Source: Lachnospiraceae bacterium
Lineage (GTDB): Bacteria > Bacillota > Clostridia > Lachnospirales > Lachnospiraceae
Reading direction: 5' to 3'
Length of the DNA: 16,389 nt
NCBI GenBank assembly: GCA_016282215.1
Contig: JAEEKC010000191.1
Location: forward strand, 1 to 16,389
In this document: positions 13,477 through 16,389 of the stretch, one piece after another
How positions within the stretch are numbered: position 1 is the stretch's first letter
Layout of the letters: every line of letters begins with the position of its first letter
Notes under the pieces: generated by a model
The model's database searches: none
The model's input: the letters and a program-made list of their open reading frames with translations, nothing else
Told to the model about the DNA's origin: nothing
Position numbers and translations under genes: made by a program

Positions 13477-15156
13477 TTATACTTCCATAATGATCGGTAA
13501 TATCATCGGACGTCTCTTCGTCTTTTTCCAGAAGAAGTCCGAAAGCTCATCCCGGATGGAATTTTTGATCTTGTTCCAGTCCGTGATCCCTCTGTCCATG
13601 CAGCGGTCCATCATGATCCGCGAGATCTCTCTGGCCTCATCAAGAAGCTCATCCGATTCCCGCACATAGACAAAGCCGCGGGATACCACATCCGGTCCCG
13701 AGACCACGGTATTGCTGCCCTTGTCCATGGCAACCACAACAATGAAAATGCCGTCCTCTGCCAGATGCTGTCTGTCGCGCAGCACCACATTGCCCACATC
13801 GCCGACGCCGAGTCCATCCACAAAGATATTGCCAACGGGCACTTTTCCATGCACCCTGGCACTCTGCTCGGACAACTCGAGCACGTCGCCTGATTGGATC
13901 ACAAAGATGTTCTCCTTCTTGATGCCGAGACCCTCTGCCAGCCTTGCCTGGGCTTTCAAATGGCGCATCTCCCCATGAACGGGGATCGCATATTTCGGAC
14001 GGATCAGGGAATAGATCAGTTTGATCTCTTCCTGGCAGGCATGTCCGGATACGTGGGTATCCTGGAAGATCACATCCGCATGCTTGCTGTACAGGTCGTT
14101 CATGACCTTGGAAACCGCTTTTTCATTACCCGGTATGGGATGTGAAGAAAAGATCACGGTATCCCCGGGCTTGATGGAGATCCTTCTGTGAGTCCCGTTT
14201 GCCATACGTGACAGGGCCGCCATGCTCTCGCCCTGGCTGCCGGTAGTAATGATCACCGTACGCTCGTCGGGATAATCACGAAGCTGTTCCGTCTCGATCA
14301 GGGTGTTTTCTGGGATACGGATATAGCCGAGTTTGGTGGCGGTCTCGATGATACCCACCATGCTGCGGCCTTCCACCACAACCTTGCGTCCGTATTTATA
14401 GGCTGAATTGATGATCTGCTGCACCCTGTCCACATTCGAAGCAAAGGTCGCTATGATCAGCCTGGTATTTTTATGTTCTGAAAAAATCTTATCAAAAGTC
14501 TCGCCCACAGTGCTTTCTGAAGGCGTAAAACCGGGGCGCTCCGCATTGGTACTGTCGCACATCAGCGCCAGCACGCCCTTTTTGCCAAGCTCCGCAAACC
14601 GCTGCAGGTCAATGGCATCGCCGTAAACCGGGGTGTAATCCACCTTGAAATCGCCTGTGTGAACGATCACGCCGGCAGGCGAATAGATCGCGAAAGCCGC
14701 TGCATCCGCGATGGAATGGTTGGTGCAGATAAACTCCACCCGGAACTGTCCGAGATTGATATGCTGTCCGAAACTGACCACTTTTTTGCGGATCAGGTTT
14801 TCAATGCCATGCTCCGTCAGCTTATTCTCGATGATGCCCATGGTCAGCTTGGTCGCATAAACAGGCACCGGCAGTTCTTTTAAAATATACGGCAGGGCAC
14901 CGATATGATCCTCATGTCCATGGGTGATCAAAAAGCCCTTGACCTTGTCTTCATTTTCTTTTAAATAGGTGATGTCCGGAATGACCAGATCGATCCCGAG
15001 CATGTCATCCTCGGGGAAGGCCAGTCCGCAATCCACCACAATAATACTGTCTTCGTATTCGAAGGCAGTAATATTCATCCCGATCTGTTCCAGCCCTCCG
15101 AGAGGGATCACTTTCACAGTCGGGACTGCGTTATTCTCTATCTTTTGTTCGTTCAA
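13477..15156 (-). CDS. rnj: Ribonuclease J
   Basis: Metallo-beta-lactamase/beta-CASP ribonuclease with 5'-exo- and endonuclease activity, central to mRNA decay and RNA maturation in Firmicutes. The zinc-binding HGHEDH motif is near residue 80, further metal ligands follow at CTNHSI and HTGDFKVDY, and the beta-CASP part carries GSQGE, SSHPIPGNE and HVSGHA (HGEMRH later). The length of about 559 residues is family-typical. The frame is open to a GTG at 15165, but GAGGTG overlapping that GTG sits six bases before a TTG at 15156, so I take the TTG as the start. It follows the DUF1292 gene and precedes ylbF, with gaps of 38 and 80 bp. Confidence 0.94.
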   Translation of the reverse strand: MNEQKIENNAVPTVKVIPLGGLEQIGMNITAFEYEDSIIVVDCGLAFPEDDMLGIDLVIPDITYLKENEDKVKGFLITHGHEDHIGALPYILKELPVPVYATKLTMGIIENKLTEHGIENLIRKKVVSFGQHINLGQFRVEFICTNHSIADAAAFAIYSPAGVIVHTGDFKVDYTPVYGDAIDLQRFAELGKKGVLALMCDSTNAERPGFTPSESTVGETFDKIFSEHKNTRLIIATFASNVDRVQQIINSAYKYGRKVVVEGRSMVGIIETATKLGYIRIPENTLIETEQLRDYPDERTVIITTGSQGESMAALSRMANGTHRRISIKPGDTVIFSSHPIPGNEKAVSKVMNDLYSKHADVIFQDTHVSGHACQEEIKLIYSLIRPKYAIPVHGEMRHLKAQARLAEGLGIKKENIFVIQSGDVLELSEQSARVHGKVPVGNIFVDGLGVGDVGNVVLRDRQHLAEDGIFIVVVAMDKGSNTVVSGPDVVSRGFVYVRESDELLDEAREISRIMMDRCMDRGITDWNKIKNSIRDELSDFFWKKTKRRPMILPIIMEV

Positions 15157-15162
15157 ATATTT

Positions 15163-15168
15163 CACCTC
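15163..15168 (-). promoter_or_regulatory. Ribosome binding site that decides the rnj start codon
   Basis: GAGGTG followed by AAATAT and then TTG (15156). The alternative GTG start lies inside this motif and has only a weak GGAAA eleven to fourteen bases before it. A small hairpin (AGTGTT/AACACT, about 15171-15190) precedes the site. Confidence 0.6.
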
Positions 15169-15194
15169 AGTGTTTTTCCGGTAACACTTTTCCT

Positions 15195-15479
15195 TTACTC
15201 GTCATCATCCGTTGTAAAGGTCACATCGTCCAGCAGGCTTTCAAACAGCGCTGCCACGGCACCCAGTTCATCATCGTCAGATACAATGCGGTATTTCATT
15301 TCCCGCGGCGTATCTCCGCCCGCTGTTTTCTGACTGATATCTTTTAAGATCAATGCCTGCGCATCGCCTTCCGGCTGATCACAGACCAGCAGGTAATCAT
15401 TGCCGGAAAGCTTTGTTTTTTCCAGCACGAACATTTCCATTTTTTCACCGGTCTGGTCGATAAAAGTTACCTTTTCCAT
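15195..15479 (-). CDS. DUF1292 domain-containing protein (YrzB-like)
   Basis: 94-residue acidic protein starting MEKVTFIDQTGEKMEMFVLEKTKLSGNDYLLV and ending DDVTFTTDDDE. The beta-strand-rich opening and the central ILKDISQ...YRIVSDDDELGAVAALFESLL segment match DUF1292, a family without a known biochemical role that is almost always found beside ireB and ruvX in Firmicutes, as here. GAGG lies seven bases upstream of the ATG at 15479. The 129-bp gap to ruvX upstream is filled by two copies of the dispersed hairpin repeat. Confidence 0.9.
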   Translation of the reverse strand: MEKVTFIDQTGEKMEMFVLEKTKLSGNDYLLVCDQPEGDAQALILKDISQKTAGGDTPREMKYRIVSDDDELGAVAALFESLLDDVTFTTDDDE

Positions 15480-15498
15480 AATATCCTCTTAATTTAAC

Positions 15499-15543
15499 AG
15501 TAGTTTTCCGGTTCCGTATTTTCATATCGGACTTTATACTATT
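15499..15543 (-). repeat. Dispersed hairpin repeat, copy 1 between ruvX and DUF1292
   Basis: On the transcribed strand the core GTCCGATATGAAAATACGGA forms the stem TCCG-TAT/ATACGGA with one bulged A and a GAAA tetraloop. The outer arms AATAGT and ACTACT pair with one mismatch. It ends 20 nt before the DUF1292 start. Confidence 0.7.
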
Positions 15544-15552
15544 TAATTGTTC

Positions 15553-15597
15553 AGCAGTACATCAACTCCATATTCTCATATCGGACATGATACTACT
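15553..15597 (-). repeat. Dispersed hairpin repeat, copy 2 between ruvX and DUF1292
   Basis: On the transcribed strand the outer arms AGTAGTA and TACTGCT pair fully if one G-U pair is allowed. The inner stem TCCG-TAT/ATATGGA also uses a G-U pair and closes a GAGA tetraloop. Both substitutions relative to other copies keep pairing in RNA but not in the opposite strand. It starts 12 bp after the ruvX stop codon. Confidence 0.7.
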
Positions 15598-15608
15598 CAA
15601 ATTCTAAA

Positions 15609-16037
15609 TCACTCGTTCTTCGGTCTGCTGTCTAAATATCCCTGCAGGATATAGGTTGCCGCAATGCCGTCAAGATACTGCTTGCGCTCTCTTTTGTCAA
15701 TCCCTGCCTCATCCAGGACGCGATGCGCCGACGCCGTGGTCAGCCGTTCGTCACACATCTCAACAGGGATCGCCGTCCTGCGCTCGAGGTCTTGCGCAAA
15801 CTCACGGCAAAGGCGCGCCCGCTCGCCTTCCTGTCCATCCATCAGCAAAGGAAGTCCCACCACAAAACGCTCCACCTCGTACTCCTGTGCCAGCTCTTCA
15901 ATACGGGCATAGGTCTTGCGGAGTTTATTCGCCTGTTTGCGGGTAATGGTCTCAAGATTCTGCGCGGTGATGCCAAGGGGATCGCTGACGGCCACCCCCA
16001 CGGTTTTATCACCGTAGTCCAGTCCCATGATCCTCAT
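15609..16037 (-). CDS. ruvX: Putative Holliday junction resolvase RuvX (YqgF family)
   Basis: 142-residue RNase-H-fold nuclease. The N-terminal MRIMGLDYGDKTVGVAVSDPLG carries the catalytic Asp7 and the glycine-rich loop, followed by FVVGLPLLMDGQEGERA with the acidic site and ERLTTASAHRVLDEAG near the C-terminus, all standard for YqgF/RuvX. In various bacteria the family acts in Holliday junction resolution or in 16S rRNA 5'-end maturation. It starts two bases after the ireB stop, with GAAGAG before the ATG, so both are made from one message. All key residues are present. Confidence 0.95.
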   Translation of the reverse strand: MRIMGLDYGDKTVGVAVSDPLGITAQNLETITRKQANKLRKTYARIEELAQEYEVERFVVGLPLLMDGQEGERARLCREFAQDLERRTAIPVEMCDERLTTASAHRVLDEAGIDKRERKQYLDGIAATYILQGYLDSRPKNE

Positions 16038-16039
16038 GC

Positions 16040-16306
16040 TTACTCTTCCCAGTGGTTGGATTTGATATAGGATCTGAGCATCTCTTCTACCAGCTCATCT
16101 CTCTCCACCTTCATGATCAGGCTTCTTGCACTGTTATGAGAGGTGATGTAGGTCGGGTCGCCGCTCATGATATAACCGACAATCTGATTGACCGGGTTAT
16201 AGCCTTTCTCGCTGAGCGCTTCGTACACTGTGGAAAGTACGATCTTAACGCCGTTTCCGTTATCAATATCAACTTTGAAAAATTGGGTATCACCTGTGTT
16301 TGCCAT
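16040..16306 (-). CDS. ireB: IreB family regulatory phosphoprotein (UPF0297)
   Basis: 88-residue cytoplasmic regulator phosphorylated by PASTA-domain Ser/Thr kinases (IreK in Enterococcus), where it tunes cell-envelope stress and cephalosporin resistance. The sequence MANTGDTQFF keeps threonines at positions 4 and 7, the positions I recall as the phosphorylation sites. The GYNPVNQIVGYIMSGDPTYITSHNSARSLI core and the closing ELVEEMLRSYIK are characteristic. GGGAGG is seven bases before the ATG at 16306. It heads the visible part of the ireB-ruvX-DUF1292 block. Confidence 0.95.
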   Translation of the reverse strand: MANTGDTQFFKVDIDNGNGVKIVLSTVYEALSEKGYNPVNQIVGYIMSGDPTYITSHNSARSLIMKVERDELVEEMLRSYIKSNHWEE

Positions 16307-16322
16307 CTTTATCCTCCCAGAA

Positions 16323-16350
16323 TAATCCTATTCAATTAATCTTATTCAAT
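16323..16350 (-). repeat. Tandem 14-bp duplication in the ireB leader
   Basis: TAATCCTATTCAAT (16323-16336) and TAATCTTATTCAAT (16337-16350) are adjacent and differ at one position. They lie immediately upstream of the ireB ribosome binding site. No convincing -35/-10 pair is visible in the 83 bp to the window edge, so the promoter may be further upstream. The repeats could be a pair of binding half-sites or a slippage product. Confidence 0.5.
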
Positions 16351-16389
16351 ATGTGTCAGTTTAAAAGAGTTCATTTCCGGTTTCAAAAA

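Noticed and set aside
10842..15597. Short leader peptides starting at the ATG inside the dispersed hairpin (for example MKIRSETLLIN or MKNRSERIEFSWRD)
   Set aside because: None has a ribosome binding site, lengths and sequences differ, and the gpmI copy lacks the ATG; the shared feature is the hairpin, not a peptide.

Overview
The window looks like a chromosomal segment of a low-to-mid GC Gram-positive bacterium of the class Clostridia, most likely Lachnospiraceae (inference). The grounds are the tig-clpP-clpX-lon order, the ireB-ruvX-DUF1292-rnj-ylbF-mltG-trmR order, a DUF4250 protein, a single XerS-like recombinase and strong AGGAGG-type ribosome binding sites. Every gene I can support is on the minus strand, so transcription runs from high to low coordinates. 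I support no gene on the plus strand.

Reading in the direction of transcription, 16306-11721 is a conserved housekeeping cluster. It encodes IreB (substrate of a Ser/Thr kinase), RuvX, a DUF1292 protein, ribonuclease J, a YlbF-family protein, a short membrane-anchored MltG-like protein without a catalytic domain, and a TrmR-like tRNA methyltransferase. The methyltransferase gene runs into a 17-bp tandem repeat array (11548-11760) that supplies its last codons and its stop. Below the array are a GC-rich stem-loop block and one copy of a small dispersed hairpin repeat.

From 11322 to 8935 come a tandem-ACT protein, a 58-residue DUF4250 protein and cofactor-independent phosphoglycerate mutase. 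A dense REP-like cluster (8754-8917) follows, with four copies of a GGGACGGTTCT core, two of them forming a 54-bp near-perfect palindrome. Then come a XerS-like tyrosine recombinase, a 47-residue small ORF and a coupled 828-residue secreted protein with fibronectin-III-like modules. The least conserved part of the window is about 4980-8930.

A clear sigma-A-type promoter at 4944-4972 opens the protein quality-control operon: trigger factor, ClpP, ClpX and Lon. Lon is cut off by the window edge.

The most unusual signal is a dispersed element of about 45 bp, always in the same orientation, lying about 20-30 nt upstream of the start codons of gpmI, the DUF4250 gene, the ACT gene and the DUF1292 gene. 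A second copy lies between DUF1292 and ruvX, and degenerate relatives lie upstream of clpP and perhaps tig. In the transcribed strand it folds into a hairpin, usually with a GAAA or GAGA loop. Sequence changes between copies tend to preserve pairing, which suggests an RNA-level function or an RNA-structured mobile repeat.
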